A stretch of DNA of 53,763 nt from Pirellulales bacterium (GCA_016928165.1 JAFGLH010000194.1:1-53763), one strand, 5' to 3'; positions 9,676 to 18,403 are shown, counted from the first letter of the stretch. Made by a program: numbers and translations. Notes: a model not told the origin generated them from the sequence alone.

Positions 9676-10965
9676 ATGCGATCATCCCACCCGTCGCTCA
9701 ACCGCCGTAACTTATTGAAATCCGCCGCGGGGACCGGACTCCTCGCCGCTTTATCCAATTCGCTCGCCTTCGCGCAACACAGCGACATCTCGGGATCGGA
9801 TCAAGCAAAATTACCGCCGATCCGCCAGATCACGCGCGGACCGAAACACCATTGGTTCGGCTACTACGACAAGCACGAGTTCGACGCAACCGGGCAATAC
9901 GTGTTGGGCATGGAGGTCGATTTCGAGCATCGCCAACCGAAGCCGGAAGACGAGATCCGCGTCGGCATGGTCGATCTCGATGACGGTGACCGTTGGATCG
10001 ACTTGGGCGCGAGCCGCGCCTGGTGCTGGCAGCAAGGTTGCATGTTGCAATGGCGGCCGTGCTCGAAAAGCGAGATCGTCTGGAACGATCGGGAAGGCGA
10101 CCGATTCGTCTGTAGAGTGTTGGACGTTTTTTCCGGCCGGCGGCGGACGATTCCGCATCCGATCTACACGCTCAGTCCCGACGGCCGCTGGGGATACTCG
10201 CCCGACTTCGCCCGGCTGAACGATTGCCGCCCCGGCTACGGCTATGCGGGCCTGCCGGATGTAAATCGAGACGTGTTGGCGCCGGCCGACTCGGGCATTT
10301 TTCGCGTTAACTTGGAGACGGGTGAATCGAAGCTGATCGTCTCGCTGGCCGAGGCGGCTCGCGTGCCGTATCCGCAAGACATTGCCAACGCCAAGCATTG
10401 GTTCAACCACCTGCTGGTCAACCCCGGCGGCGCGCGGCTGGAGTATCTGCACCGCTGGCTACAACCGGGCAATAAGTGGTTCACCACCCGCATGTTCACA
10501 GCGGCGGCGGACGGCTCCGCGCCGCGGGTGATCGACCCGTCCGGGGCGACGTCGCATTTCATCTGGCGCGATTCGCGGCACATTCTCGCCTGGACCAAAC
10601 AGCCGTCGCACGGCGCGGGTTTCTATTTGTTCGAGGACGCCGAGGGGGGCGCCGTGGAGATCGTCGGCAAGGGCGTAATGACGGTCAACGGCCATTGCTT
10701 GTATCTGCCCGGCGGCAAGTGGATACTCAACGACACCTATCCCCAAGGAAAAGAGCGATTGCAGAGTCCGTATCTTTACAACGTCTCCGACGGCCGCCGG
10801 GTGTGGCTGGGCCATTTCCACTCGCCCCGCGAGTACGAAGGCTCGTGGCGTTGCGACACCCATCCCCGCCACAGCCCCGACGGCCGCCGAGTGGTGATCG
10901 ACTCGGCCCACACCGGCCAGGGCCGGCAGTTGTTCCTGATCGACATCGAAGGAATTGTCGGGTAG
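9676..10965 (+). CDS. Tat-exported beta-propeller protein, unknown function
   Basis: 429 residues. The N-terminus has a twin-arginine signal (NRRNLLKSAAGTGLLAAL), so the protein is folded before export. The mature part has repeated blade-like strands (for example YTLSPDGRWGYSPDF and HSPDGRRVVIDSAHTGQG) resembling TolB/oligogalacturonate-lyase-like propellers. His- and Asp-rich motifs such as HHWFGYYDKHEFD near residue 58 and CDTHPRHSPDG near the C-terminus could form a metal or ligand site. Planctomycetes carry many such propeller proteins. No enzyme activity can be named. A dus gene follows after 32 bases. Confidence 0.75.
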   Translation: MRSSHPSLNRRNLLKSAAGTGLLAALSNSLAFAQHSDISGSDQAKLPPIRQITRGPKHHWFGYYDKHEFDATGQYVLGMEVDFEHRQPKPEDEIRVGMVDLDDGDRWIDLGASRAWCWQQGCMLQWRPCSKSEIVWNDREGDRFVCRVLDVFSGRRRTIPHPIYTLSPDGRWGYSPDFARLNDCRPGYGYAGLPDVNRDVLAPADSGIFRVNLETGESKLIVSLAEAARVPYPQDIANAKHWFNHLLVNPGGARLEYLHRWLQPGNKWFTTRMFTAAADGSAPRVIDPSGATSHFIWRDSRHILAWTKQPSHGAGFYLFEDAEGGAVEIVGKGVMTVNGHCLYLPGGKWILNDTYPQGKERLQSPYLYNVSDGRRVWLGHFHSPREYEGSWRCDTHPRHSPDGRRVVIDSAHTGQGRQLFLIDIEGIVG

Positions 10966-10997
10966 CTGGTGTTATTTGTTTGGCACAGATTACGGAT

Positions 10998-12053
10998 ATG
11001 CAAAAGCCCAACTTCCACCAACTCCGATTCGGTCAGATCGTCGTCGATTTTCCGGTTGTCCAGGCGGCGCTGAGCGGCTACAGCGATTGGCCGATGCGGA
11101 CCATCTCGCGGCGGTTCGGCGCGGCGTTCACGCTCTGCGAAGTCATGCTCGACCGGTTCGTCGTCAGTGTTGCACGGGGACGCAAAGCGGGGCGGTTCCT
11201 GCGGGTCGGCGAGGACGAGCATCCTTGCGGAGCGCAGTTGATGGGCGCCGTGCCCGAAGAGTTTCCGCCCGCCGCGCTGAAACTGGTCGAGGCCGGCTTC
11301 GACCTGATCGACTTGAACTTCGCCTGCCCGGTCAAGAAAGTGCTCGGGCGCCGACGGGGCGGATTTTTGCTGAGCGACCCGGCCACGGCCCTGGAGATCG
11401 TCGCCCGGGTCCGCGACGCCCTGCCGCCGTCAGTGCCGGTGACGGTGAAAATGCGCCGCGGCATGGACGACGACCAACGGAGCCGCGACAACTTCTTCGA
11501 GATATTCGACGGATCGTTCCGGCTCGGCGCGGCGGCCGCCACGGTCCACGGCCGAACCGTCCGGCAGCGATACGATGGGCGCAGCTCGTGGGAGTTCGTT
11601 CGCGAGGTGAAGCGACGCGCCGGCGCGAAAACCGTCCTCGGCAGCGGCGACCTGTTCACGGCCCGCGATTGCCTCGACATGTTCGCCGACACCGGCGTTG
11701 ACGGCGTGTCGGTCGCCCGCGGCGCGGTCGGCAACCCGTGGATCTTCCAGCAGGTCAGGGCATTGGCCGAGGGCGTCGAATTGCCGCCGCCCGGATTGCA
11801 CGAACAACGTGAAGTGATTGCCGAGCATTATCGGCTCTGCGAGGAGCATTACGGGCCGGCGCGTTGCTGTCGGGTGATGCGGAAGTTCGGCATCAAGTAC
11901 GCCCGGCTCCATCCCCGCGCGGTCGCGGTCCGCGACGCTTTTGTAGCCGTCGCCGCCCCGGCCGAGTGGCGAGCGGTGCTGGACCGCTGGTACGCCGAAG
12001 ACCTGCCCGGCGTTTTCCCGCTGCCGCCTACCCACTGTTCTTATGGATCATAA
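10998..12053 (+). CDS. tRNA-dihydrouridine synthase
   Basis: 351 residues, an FMN-dependent TIM barrel that reduces specific uridines in tRNA. Seen: the N-terminal QAALSGYSDWPMR, DLNFACPVKKV with the catalytic Cys at about residue 110, VKMRRG near 150, TVHGRTVRQRYDG near 190, and the FMN phosphate-binding GSGDLF and GVSVARGAVGNPWIF near 215-250. It is closest in appearance to the DusB group. The usual KGAGS-like stretch after the catalytic motif reads GRRRGG here, a mild deviation. The frame is open far upstream, but the ATG at 10998 gives a standard N-terminus and avoids overlap with the preceding gene. Confidence 0.93.
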   Translation: MQKPNFHQLRFGQIVVDFPVVQAALSGYSDWPMRTISRRFGAAFTLCEVMLDRFVVSVARGRKAGRFLRVGEDEHPCGAQLMGAVPEEFPPAALKLVEAGFDLIDLNFACPVKKVLGRRRGGFLLSDPATALEIVARVRDALPPSVPVTVKMRRGMDDDQRSRDNFFEIFDGSFRLGAAAATVHGRTVRQRYDGRSSWEFVREVKRRAGAKTVLGSGDLFTARDCLDMFADTGVDGVSVARGAVGNPWIFQQVRALAEGVELPPPGLHEQREVIAEHYRLCEEHYGPARCCRVMRKFGIKYARLHPRAVAVRDAFVAVAAPAEWRAVLDRWYAEDLPGVFPLPPTHCSYGS

Positions 12054-12110
12054 AATCGCGTCTGCGGGCGTCACGTCCCAAAGTCTATCGCTAATGGGGC
12101 AACAAGAAAG

Positions 12111-13454
12111 TTATACGGCCAAGTCGTTGTCCAATTCAGAAGCATCCGTCGGCTTGGAAAAGAACAAAGCAACGCCAAAGGTAAGTGGACCGAGCCTTCC
12201 GCAGAACATCAGAAAAGTAACGATGAGCTTGCCGATGGAACTTAGCGCGGGGGTGACGCCGGTGCTCAGTCCCACCGTACCCAAGGCCGAGGCCGCTTCA
12301 AAGAGATTTTGCTCAAAATTGAAGTCCTCGGTCAATTCCAGGACGTATGTCCCAGCGACCAACATGAACAAATAGAATCCCAATGCGGCCATAGCCGCCC
12401 AAACGCGCTCCCGGGGAACGATTCGCCCCCAGAAGCGGACGTCATGCTCTCCTTTCATGGCGCTGCGCATGACGCCGAAAAGCGCGGATAGGGTGGTGGA
12501 TTTGAGTCCGCCACCCGTACCTGACGGCGAAGCGCCGATCACCATTAGCACCATCAGGACCAGGAGCGAAGCCCGCGACAGCACCGATATGTTGATGGTA
12601 TTGAATCCGACCGTGGTCATGGACGTCATGGCCTGAAAGAAGGCCGCGAGCAACCGTTCGTCGGCGGGCTTGGTCCTGATGCTCGGCTCGCCGAGGAAGA
12701 GCAGCGACGTGCCCGCCACCGTAAGCCAAATGGTGGTCCAGAGGATGATCTTGCTGGTGAGTGTGATATGGCGGATTTGTCCCCGCAACATCCTCCAACA
12801 GTCCACGCAGACGATAAATCCTATCGCACCGAGGTAGCTGAGAACGGAAATCACGGCGTTCAACCAAAAATTGGAAGCGTAAGACTCGAAGCTGTTGTTG
12901 TAGAGGCTGAATCCCGCCGTGCAAAAAGCCGAGATGCTGTGGAACACCGCGCTCCACAAGGCATTGGGGTCTCCGCCTTGCCGGAAAATTGGATATAGCG
13001 CCGCCGCGCCGATCGACTCGATGACAACGGTAAACACGACCACGCTGCGCATGAACTTGTGTATGCAAAATGACCGAGGCAGGCTGAAGACGGCTTCGCC
13101 GACTCCGCGACGAACGTCGGGAAGTTCCGTGCTTCGCGAGAGGATGACGAACGAGCCGAACGTCATGTAGCCGATGCCGCCGAGTTGTATCAGAAGAAGA
13201 ATAACAAGTTGGCCGAATAAATTGTAGTCGTCGGAGACGCTAACCGTTACCAGTCCGGTTGTGGAGACGGCGGAGGTGGAAATAAAGAGGTTGTCGATGG
13301 CCTTGACCCCTTGGCCGCGCGCGGCGAACGGCAAGCTGAGAAAAATCCACCCGAGTAGAATATACGACAGATAGCCCAGCAACGCGATTTTCGCGGGATG
13401 CAGACCCGTAAGAAACCGCGAGAGATCGACGAATATGTTTTTGAGATTTCGCAT
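12111..13454 (-). CDS. TrkH/KtrB-family potassium uptake subunit
   Basis: 447 residues, membrane-embedded, with the four-fold pore-loop architecture of the TrkH/KtrB superfamily. Selectivity-filter-like loops are visible: STSAVSTTGLVTV, SISAFCTAGFSLY, AMTSMTTVGFNTI and AASALGTVGLSTGV. The length is that of KtrB-type Na+-dependent K+ translocators, but no KtrA/TrkA RCK partner is encoded nearby. The ATG at 13454 is chosen: GGGAGA lies about nine bases upstream, and the open frame further upstream runs through a palindromic repeat and the end of queG, so its extra 73 codons are not credible. Some members form channels regulated by nucleotide binding to the missing partner. Confidence 0.93.
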   Translation of the reverse strand: MRNLKNIFVDLSRFLTGLHPAKIALLGYLSYILLGWIFLSLPFAARGQGVKAIDNLFISTSAVSTTGLVTVSVSDDYNLFGQLVILLLIQLGGIGYMTFGSFVILSRSTELPDVRRGVGEAVFSLPRSFCIHKFMRSVVVFTVVIESIGAAALYPIFRQGGDPNALWSAVFHSISAFCTAGFSLYNNSFESYASNFWLNAVISVLSYLGAIGFIVCVDCWRMLRGQIRHITLTSKIILWTTIWLTVAGTSLLFLGEPSIRTKPADERLLAAFFQAMTSMTTVGFNTINISVLSRASLLVLMVLMVIGASPSGTGGGLKSTTLSALFGVMRSAMKGEHDVRFWGRIVPRERVWAAMAALGFYLFMLVAGTYVLELTEDFNFEQNLFEAASALGTVGLSTGVTPALSSIGKLIVTFLMFCGRLGPLTFGVALFFSKPTDASELDNDLAV

Positions 13455-13496
13455 GCACGACATTCTCCCGCGCCAGAAGCGGCAAGACAAGACCCT

Positions 13497-13531
13497 GGGC
13501 GGCTCCGATAGCTTTGCTATCGGAGCCGCCC
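13497..13531. repeat. Perfect 16-bp palindromic hairpin
   Basis: Arms GGGCGGCTCCGATAGC (13497-13512) and its exact complement (13516-13531) enclose a three-base loop. It starts three bases after the queG stop codon on the minus strand. There is no T-run after it, so it is more likely a dispersed palindromic unit than a standard intrinsic terminator, although it could still end or stabilise the queG transcript. Confidence 0.85.
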
Positions 13532-13533
13532 CT

Positions 13534-14481
13534 CTAACGAATGGACTTTTGGTTTTGTCCCACGAAGGCGGCGTTGCGTCGTAGGCCGTCCAAGCCGGCC
13601 CGCCAAAGCGACGTGTGGCGGAACCGCTCGCGGAATGCCTCCTCGTCGAGCGATTGCAATTCGGCCAGGTCAACCGGATTCATCCCCGGGCGGGGCTGAA
13701 ACGCCGGCTCGGCGGTCGAGGGCGTAGCGCGGTTCCAGGGACACGACTGCTGACAGGCGTCGCAGCCGAAGAGCCGGTCGCCGATCGCCGCCTGATATTC
13801 TTTCGGAATGGCGCCGCGCGATTCGATGGTCAAATAGCTGATGCACCGCCGCGCGTCGAGTCGGCCGGGGCCGGTCAAGGCCCCGGTGGGACAGGCGTCG
13901 AGACACGCCCGGCATGAACCGCAAAGATCGGTTTGCATAGGTTGGTCGTATTCCAATTCGGCGGTGGTCAGCATCCCGGCCAGAAAGAGCCAACTGCCGA
14001 ATTGCCGGTTGATGAGCGTGGTGTTTTTTCCGATCCAACCCAGCCCGGCCAGGCGGGCGAAATGTTTTTCCAACAGCGGCGCGGTATCCACCACCCCGCG
14101 CGCTCGAGCGTCGGGAGCGAGCCGGTTGTGGAACTCGATCAGCCCGTCAAGCCGCCGGCGAATAACCTCGTGGTAATCTTCGCCCCAGGCGTATCGAGCC
14201 ACACGGGCCTGGCCGGGCGACGGGGCGGCAGGCTCGGCCGTGCGGTAGTTCATCGCCAGCATCAACACGCTTTTCGCCCCGTCGAGCACTTTCGACGGGT
14301 CGCGGTAGGCGTCGCGGCGTCGGGCGAAGTAGTCCATATCCGCCGCCCGACCGTCGGCGATCCAGCGATCGAGCCGCTCGACCTGCTCGCGGTCGACCAC
14401 GGCCGGCGCGGCCCCGGCCAAGTCGAAACCCAATCGCAGCGATTCATTTTTCAACGCGGCGGTCAGTTCAACGGCGTTCAT
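13534..14481 (-). CDS. queG: Epoxyqueuosine reductase
   Basis: 315 residues. It catalyses the last step of queuosine biosynthesis, cobalamin-dependent reduction of epoxyqueuosine in tRNA to queuosine. Seen: the N-terminal cobalamin-binding part with VVDTAPLLEKHFARLAGLGWIGKN (split here as VVDTAP and LGWIGKN), containing the catalytic Asp at about residue 132. Two [4Fe-4S] sites follow: CGSCRACLDACPTGAL (Cys 187, 190, 193, 197) and CDACQQSCPWN (Cys 240, 243, 247). The C-terminal HEAT-like extension of longer members is absent, so this is the shorter form. The gene sits upstream of the TrkH gene, separated by a strong hairpin. Confidence 0.97.
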   Translation of the reverse strand: MNAVELTAALKNESLRLGFDLAGAAPAVVDREQVERLDRWIADGRAADMDYFARRRDAYRDPSKVLDGAKSVLMLAMNYRTAEPAAPSPGQARVARYAWGEDYHEVIRRRLDGLIEFHNRLAPDARARGVVDTAPLLEKHFARLAGLGWIGKNTTLINRQFGSWLFLAGMLTTAELEYDQPMQTDLCGSCRACLDACPTGALTGPGRLDARRCISYLTIESRGAIPKEYQAAIGDRLFGCDACQQSCPWNRATPSTAEPAFQPRPGMNPVDLAELQSLDEEAFRERFRHTSLWRAGLDGLRRNAAFVGQNQKSIR

Positions 14482-14550
14482 CGGCGGGGAATTGCGATTT
14501 GTGGGCTAGGCAATACAATATAATAATACTTATCGTTGTTGGTCGGTAAT

Positions 14551-14769
14551 ATGGGAGACCAGATTGTGAGATTTTGCGTTGCTGCCGGTTTTTGCGGATT
14601 ATTGCTCTTGTCGATTATTTGCGTCGGCTGCGGGCCGGAACTGTCCGAACGCGACCTGGGGACCGTCGTCGAAGGAGTTCCAAAAGTGGACGGCGCGGAT
14701 AAGCCATATCCAATGCCACAGCTCGGTCCCGAATCGGAAGAGGAAGAAGCAGGGCATAATCGACACTGA
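14551..14769 (+). CDS. Small lipoprotein, unknown function
   Basis: 72 residues. A hydrophobic leader (FCVAAGFCGLLLLSIICVGC) ends in a Cys suited to lipid attachment, followed by an acidic tail (PELSERDLGTVVEGVPKV, then GPESEEEEAGHNRH). The ATG at 14551 is taken; an in-frame TTG lies five codons upstream. There is no clear ribosome binding site. Small acidic lipoproteins with an ELG-x-VV-EGVP-like segment fit the planctomycete style, but I cannot name a family or function. Confidence 0.6.
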   Translation: MGDQIVRFCVAAGFCGLLLLSIICVGCGPELSERDLGTVVEGVPKVDGADKPYPMPQLGPESEEEEAGHNRH

Positions 14770-14865
14770 TTGCTTCTATCTGCCATCCCCCGCTGAGAAA
14801 GGGGGCGGCGGGGTGAGGGCTTGGTGAGATTGCGCAAGCAGGGGGCGGCTTTTTGTTTTCTACAG

Positions 14866-14943
14866 CCCTCTTCCTAACCCTCTCCCAGAGGGAGAGGGGG
14901 CTTTTTGCATATTACCTCTCGTGGGGAGAGGGCACTTTTTGCA
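14866..14943. repeat. Two tandem CCCTCTCCC-type hairpins
   Basis: Two imperfect hairpins of the C/G-rich dispersed family, each ending in CTTTTTGCA (near 14900-14909 and 14933-14943). The T-runs right after each stem mean they could also act as a rho-independent terminator for the lipoprotein gene upstream. A related C/G-rich block lies at 14785-14862. Confidence 0.6.
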
Positions 14944-14988
14944 AATCGACCTGGACACGACCACGAAAATTGCTACCCTATCGGCCCC

Positions 14989-15624
14989 ATGTATCGCTAC
15001 TCTGCGCTGATAGTGTTGATAGTCTTGACGGCGGCCGGCTGCCGAAGCACCGCGCCGACGAGCGATCCGTTTTTCGGCCGCACGACAATCCCGCCGCCTG
15101 CGACCGGCTCGGCAACCGGCGCATGCGCCGATCCATACTATCAAAATCCACTGACGGCAACGACTCCGCCGCCGGGGGCGACGCAGCCGACTACAACCAC
15201 CATTCAGCCGCAGACGTTGGGCAACGGAACATCGCCATATAGTGCGCCGCGTCCGCTCTCGACCAGCCCTTCAACCACAAAGCCCGCGTCCACTGCGCCC
15301 GCGACGACCGCCCCGCCATACAAAACGAATGGCGCCGCGCCGCCAACGGGAAACAATCCGACAACTCCCAACGCACCGGGCTGGATGCCGCCGGGGACGA
15401 GCACCAATCTTTCCCGACCGGGCATAACCGTCTCGTTGCCGGCCTCTTCCAACGCGACCGTCGGGCGAAGCGGATCGCTCGACGCTCGCACCCCCCGGCC
15501 GGTAAACTCGGGCGACGGGAATCAGTCCGCCCGCGCCCCGATCACGCGGACGCTGACGCCGCGAACCACCGCCGCGGACGACGACCGCGTAATCAATCTG
15601 ATGGACCTTCCTCCGGCCGATTAA
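14989..15624 (+). CDS. Pro/Thr-rich lipoprotein, unknown function
   Basis: 211 residues. The leader MYRYSALIVLIVLTAAGC is a lipoprotein signal with lipobox TAAGC. The mature protein is strikingly Pro/Thr/Ser-rich and low-complexity (for example PATTAPPYKTNGAAPPTGNN), without a folded domain; only the end (DDRVINLMDLPPAD) looks conserved-like. It resembles disordered envelope lipoproteins with spacer or surface roles. The ATG at 14989 starts the leader exactly; the frame upstream runs through the repeat at 14866-14943 and is not used. Confidence 0.7.
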   Translation: MYRYSALIVLIVLTAAGCRSTAPTSDPFFGRTTIPPPATGSATGACADPYYQNPLTATTPPPGATQPTTTTIQPQTLGNGTSPYSAPRPLSTSPSTTKPASTAPATTAPPYKTNGAAPPTGNNPTTPNAPGWMPPGTSTNLSRPGITVSLPASSNATVGRSGSLDARTPRPVNSGDGNQSARAPITRTLTPRTTAADDDRVINLMDLPPAD

Positions 15625-15703
15625 GGCGCGTGGGTTGCGGGGGAAATTGGAATCCGTATTGTATACTTTGAGGTGCTTCTGTCGTTTTTATTGAAAATTG
15701 TGT

Positions 15704-15776
15704 GCCGCTGCCGGCTTGTCCAGCAGTGTATTCCCTGGAGACAGTATTGCACTGCCGGGCGATTCAGCAGCAGCGC
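15704..15776. repeat. GCTGCCGGCTTGTCCAGCAG-type element upstream of secA
   Basis: The left arm GCCGCTGCCGGCTTGTCCAG continues into CAGTG; a degenerate right arm (GCACTGCCGG, then CAGCAGCAGCGCCC) follows after about 20 bases. The same left arm is found inside the Memo gene at 36328-36399, where both arms are well preserved. Here the element occupies the 5' leader of secA and is open in the secA frame, so it could be translated as an N-terminal extension if a TTG at 15698 were used. Confidence 0.7.
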
Positions 15777-15796
15777 CCATTGCGAGCCGATTTCCC

Positions 15797-17752
15797 GTGA
15801 GCGAAAAACCGAGCGGCCTCCATTCTCGATTGAGCAACTTTGCCGGCGGCATGAACCGGGTGCGGCTGACACGCTGGGCTGCGCTGCTGCCGAAAATCGC
15901 CGCCCGGGAACCGGAGCTGCAAAAACTCGGCGACGAACAGCTCCGCAAAGAGAGCCTTTCCCTGCGCTACCGCGCGAAAAGCGGCGAGCCGCTGTCCGGC
16001 TTGCTGGTCGAGGGCTACGCGTTGGTCCGCGAGGCCGCCCGGCGGACGATCAACATGCGCCATTTCGACGTGCAGATGCTCGGCGGCATCGCCATGTTCA
16101 ACCGCTCGATCGTGGAGATGCAGACCGGAGAGGGAAAGACGCTCACCGCCACGCTGCCGATGTACCTGCACGCGCTGGCAGGCAAGGGCTGCTACCTGGC
16201 GACGGTCAACGACTATCTCGCCCGACGCGACGCGCAGTGGATGGGGCCGGTCTACAAACTGCTCGGCATGAGCGTGGGCGTGATCGAGACGCAGATGCCG
16301 CAGCCGCAGCGGCGGAAGGCGTACGCCTGCGACGTTACCTACGGGACGGCGAAGGAGTTCGGTTTCGATTTTCTCCGCGACCGGCTGCTGTTGCGCCGCA
16401 TCGGCGAGGGCCAAACCGACCTGCTCGGCGGCATGTTGGGGACCGGCCCAACGGCGGCCGACGAAAAACCGGTACAAGGCGAGCCGCATTTCGCCCTGGT
16501 GGACGAGGCCGACAGCATCCTCATCGACGAGGCCCGCACGCCGCTTATCATCAGCGCCCTGCCGACCGAGGAACAGCGGCTGGCCGTAGAGTGTTACAAG
16601 TGGAGCGCCGAGGTCATAGATCAATTCGTCGAGGACGAGGATTACGAATACGACCACGAAAAGCGGACGGCCGAGCTTACCCGCGAAGGACGACAAAAAG
16701 TACGTCTCTTGCCCAAGCCCGAGGCGCTCGACACCGTGGGCATGATCAACATCTATCAGTACATCGAACGGGCGATACTCGTCGACCGCGAATATCACCT
16801 TGACCGGCAATACGTCGTCCGCGACGGCGAGATCGTGATCGTCGACGAGTTCACCGGCCGCCTGGCCGAGGGGCGCAAGTGGCGCGACGGCATCCACCAA
16901 GCGGTCGAGGCCAAACAAGGGGTTGAGGTCACGGTGGCCACTGGCCAAGCGGCGCGAATTACCGTCCAAGACTTCTTTCTCCGCTATAAACATCTGGCCG
17001 GCATGACGGGCACGGCAATGGGTTCGGCCCGCGAACTGCGGCGGATATATCGCTGCCACGTAATGCCGATCCCCACCAATCGGCCGGCGATCCGCCGACG
17101 GTTGACCGACGGCGTCTTTGGCGACGCGGACGCAAAATGGGCCGCCGTCGTCGATGAGGTCTGTCAACTGCACGAAGCCGGCCGTCCGGTGCTGATCGGC
17201 ACGCGCTCGATCGACAAGTCGGAACATCTCTCGAAGCTGCTCGAGGCGGCGGGCATCGAACACCAGGTGCTCAACGCCAACCACATCGAGGCCGAGGCGG
17301 ACATCGTGGCCCGCGCCGGGATGAAAGGAAAAGTGACCGTCTCGACGAACATGGCCGGGCGTGGGACCGACATCAAGCTCGGCGAGGGAATCGCCGAACT
17401 CGGCGGGCTGCACGTGATCTGCACCGAGATGCACGACGCCAGCCGCATCGACCGGCAGTTGATCGGCCGCTGCGGACGCCAGGGCGACCCCGGCACGTTT
17501 CGCCAGTATCTCGCCCTGGACGACGAACTATTGCTGGCCGGATTGGGACCGGACAAATCTCGCAAGCTGAAGGAGCTTGGCGAGCAATCGCCCGGTCCGT
17601 TCGACCGCCTCGCTCCGTTGTTCAAGAAGGCGCAGAAGAAGGTCGAGCATCGCCACTACCGCCAGCGGAAGATGCTCATGTACTTCGAGAAGGAGCGGAA
17701 GAAGATGCAGCGCCAGATGGGCCAGGACCCCTATCTCGACACGCCGGGGTAG
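15797..17752 (+). CDS. Short SecA-like preprotein translocase ATPase
   Basis: 651 residues, against about 850-950 for housekeeping SecA. Present: Walker A MQTGEGKT, TVNDYLARRD, the KEFGFDFLRD block, DEADSILIDEARTPLIIS, a shortened preprotein crosslinking region (about 80 residues after it), and the second motor domain with GTRSIDKSEHLSKLL, STNMAGRGTDIKLG and IGRCGRQGDPG. The chain stops soon after AQKKVEHRHYRQRKMLMYFE, so most of the helical scaffold, the helical wing and the zinc-binding tail are absent. It is probably an accessory SecA working beside a full-length one elsewhere. The start is uncertain: GTG at 15797 is taken, ATG at 15851 is possible; upstream lies a dispersed repeat. Confidence 0.88.
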   Translation: MSEKPSGLHSRLSNFAGGMNRVRLTRWAALLPKIAAREPELQKLGDEQLRKESLSLRYRAKSGEPLSGLLVEGYALVREAARRTINMRHFDVQMLGGIAMFNRSIVEMQTGEGKTLTATLPMYLHALAGKGCYLATVNDYLARRDAQWMGPVYKLLGMSVGVIETQMPQPQRRKAYACDVTYGTAKEFGFDFLRDRLLLRRIGEGQTDLLGGMLGTGPTAADEKPVQGEPHFALVDEADSILIDEARTPLIISALPTEEQRLAVECYKWSAEVIDQFVEDEDYEYDHEKRTAELTREGRQKVRLLPKPEALDTVGMINIYQYIERAILVDREYHLDRQYVVRDGEIVIVDEFTGRLAEGRKWRDGIHQAVEAKQGVEVTVATGQAARITVQDFFLRYKHLAGMTGTAMGSARELRRIYRCHVMPIPTNRPAIRRRLTDGVFGDADAKWAAVVDEVCQLHEAGRPVLIGTRSIDKSEHLSKLLEAAGIEHQVLNANHIEAEADIVARAGMKGKVTVSTNMAGRGTDIKLGEGIAELGGLHVICTEMHDASRIDRQLIGRCGRQGDPGTFRQYLALDDELLLAGLGPDKSRKLKELGEQSPGPFDRLAPLFKKAQKKVEHRHYRQRKMLMYFEKERKKMQRQMGQDPYLDTPG

Positions 17753-17819
17753 AAAGCGGTATAATCATGCGGTTTATGTGAACCAAAACATCTCGCTATT
17801 CTCCGCGAATAGGTCAATC

Positions 17820-18056
17820 ATGTCGGCGATCGGCGACATTGGTCCGTATAAGCTATATTTCTACTCGGCTGAAGGCAACGAACCTCCGCACGTTCACGTG
17901 CGGCGCGGCCGGGCGACAGCGAAGTGTTGGCTCAGCCCCGTGCGGCTTGCCAACTCCCGACGCATGCCCGACCACGAATTGCGTACGTTGCGGAAAATTG
18001 TCGAGAAGAACAAAGAAAGAATTATGGAGGCGCGGAATGAGCACTTTGATGACTGA
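17820..18056 (+). CDS. DUF4160 protein
   Basis: 78 residues. The motif PPHVHVRRGRATAKCWL (residues 22-38), with the HVHV pair and the basic stretch after it, is the hallmark of DUF4160. The rest is a short strand-helix protein ending in a basic amphipathic helix (RKIVEKNKERIMEA). DUF4160 genes are commonly followed by DUF2442 genes, as here: the next frame starts inside the last 20 bases of this one. The pair has the size and overlap of toxin-antitoxin modules, but no activity is established from sequence. The ATG at 17820 is used because it gives the normal family N-terminus. Confidence 0.85.
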   Translation: MSAIGDIGPYKLYFYSAEGNEPPHVHVRRGRATAKCWLSPVRLANSRRMPDHELRTLRKIVEKNKERIMEARNEHFDD

Positions 18057-18327
18057 GCGTGACATTTTCGCGGAATCAGTTTGTTTTTCGGAAGACTCGC
18101 TGACGGTCCGGTTGGACGACGGACGCTTGTTGTCCGTTCCTTTGGAATGGTACCCTAGATTACTCCACGGAACCGAAGCCGATCGCGAACGCTATGAATT
18201 GATCGGCGACGGAGAGGGGATACACTGGCCCGAACTCGACGAAGACATCAGTGTCGAGGGTCTGCTGGCCGGACGCCGCTCGGCCGAATCCGCCGCATCG
18301 TTGGCAAAGTGGATGGCAAAACGGTGA
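18037..18327 (+). CDS. DUF2442 protein
   Basis: 96 residues. The core FSEDSLTVRLDDGRLLSVPLEWYPRLLHGT and the later IHWPELDEDISVEGLLAG (given here in pieces, residues 18-80) are diagnostic of DUF2442. It overlaps the end of the DUF4160 gene by 20 bases and has GGAGG placed about eight bases before its ATG, so the two are translationally coupled. A role as partner or antitoxin-like component of the DUF4160 protein is inferred only from gene order. A repeat and treZ follow. Confidence 0.88.
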   Translation: MSTLMTERDIFAESVCFSEDSLTVRLDDGRLLSVPLEWYPRLLHGTEADRERYELIGDGEGIHWPELDEDISVEGLLAGRRSAESAASLAKWMAKR

Positions 18328-18400
18328 AGTGGCACAGTCACCCGCGGCTGTGCCGGGCACACGCGGTAAATCACACGGCCGAGGGCGGCCGTGCTACATT
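18328..18400. repeat. GGCCGCCCTCGGC-type palindromic element
   Basis: An inverted pair formed by a GTGGCACAG...GGCTGTG half and a CACGGCCGAGGGCGGCCGTG half. The right half (GGTAAATCACACGGCCGAGG onward) is nearly identical to 38893-38930. Other members are at 41513-41586 and, degenerate, 48270-48296. It lies immediately before the treZ start codon, so it could influence treZ expression. Confidence 0.8.
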
Positions 18401-18403
18401 CAC

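Noticed and set aside
13497-13531. Intrinsic terminator after queG
   Set aside because: Strong stem but no T-run on the queG-sense strand; better explained as a dispersed palindrome.
15764-17434. 556-codon minus-strand frame opposite secA
   Set aside because: The SecA motifs lie on the plus strand; the minus frame is an antisense artefact.
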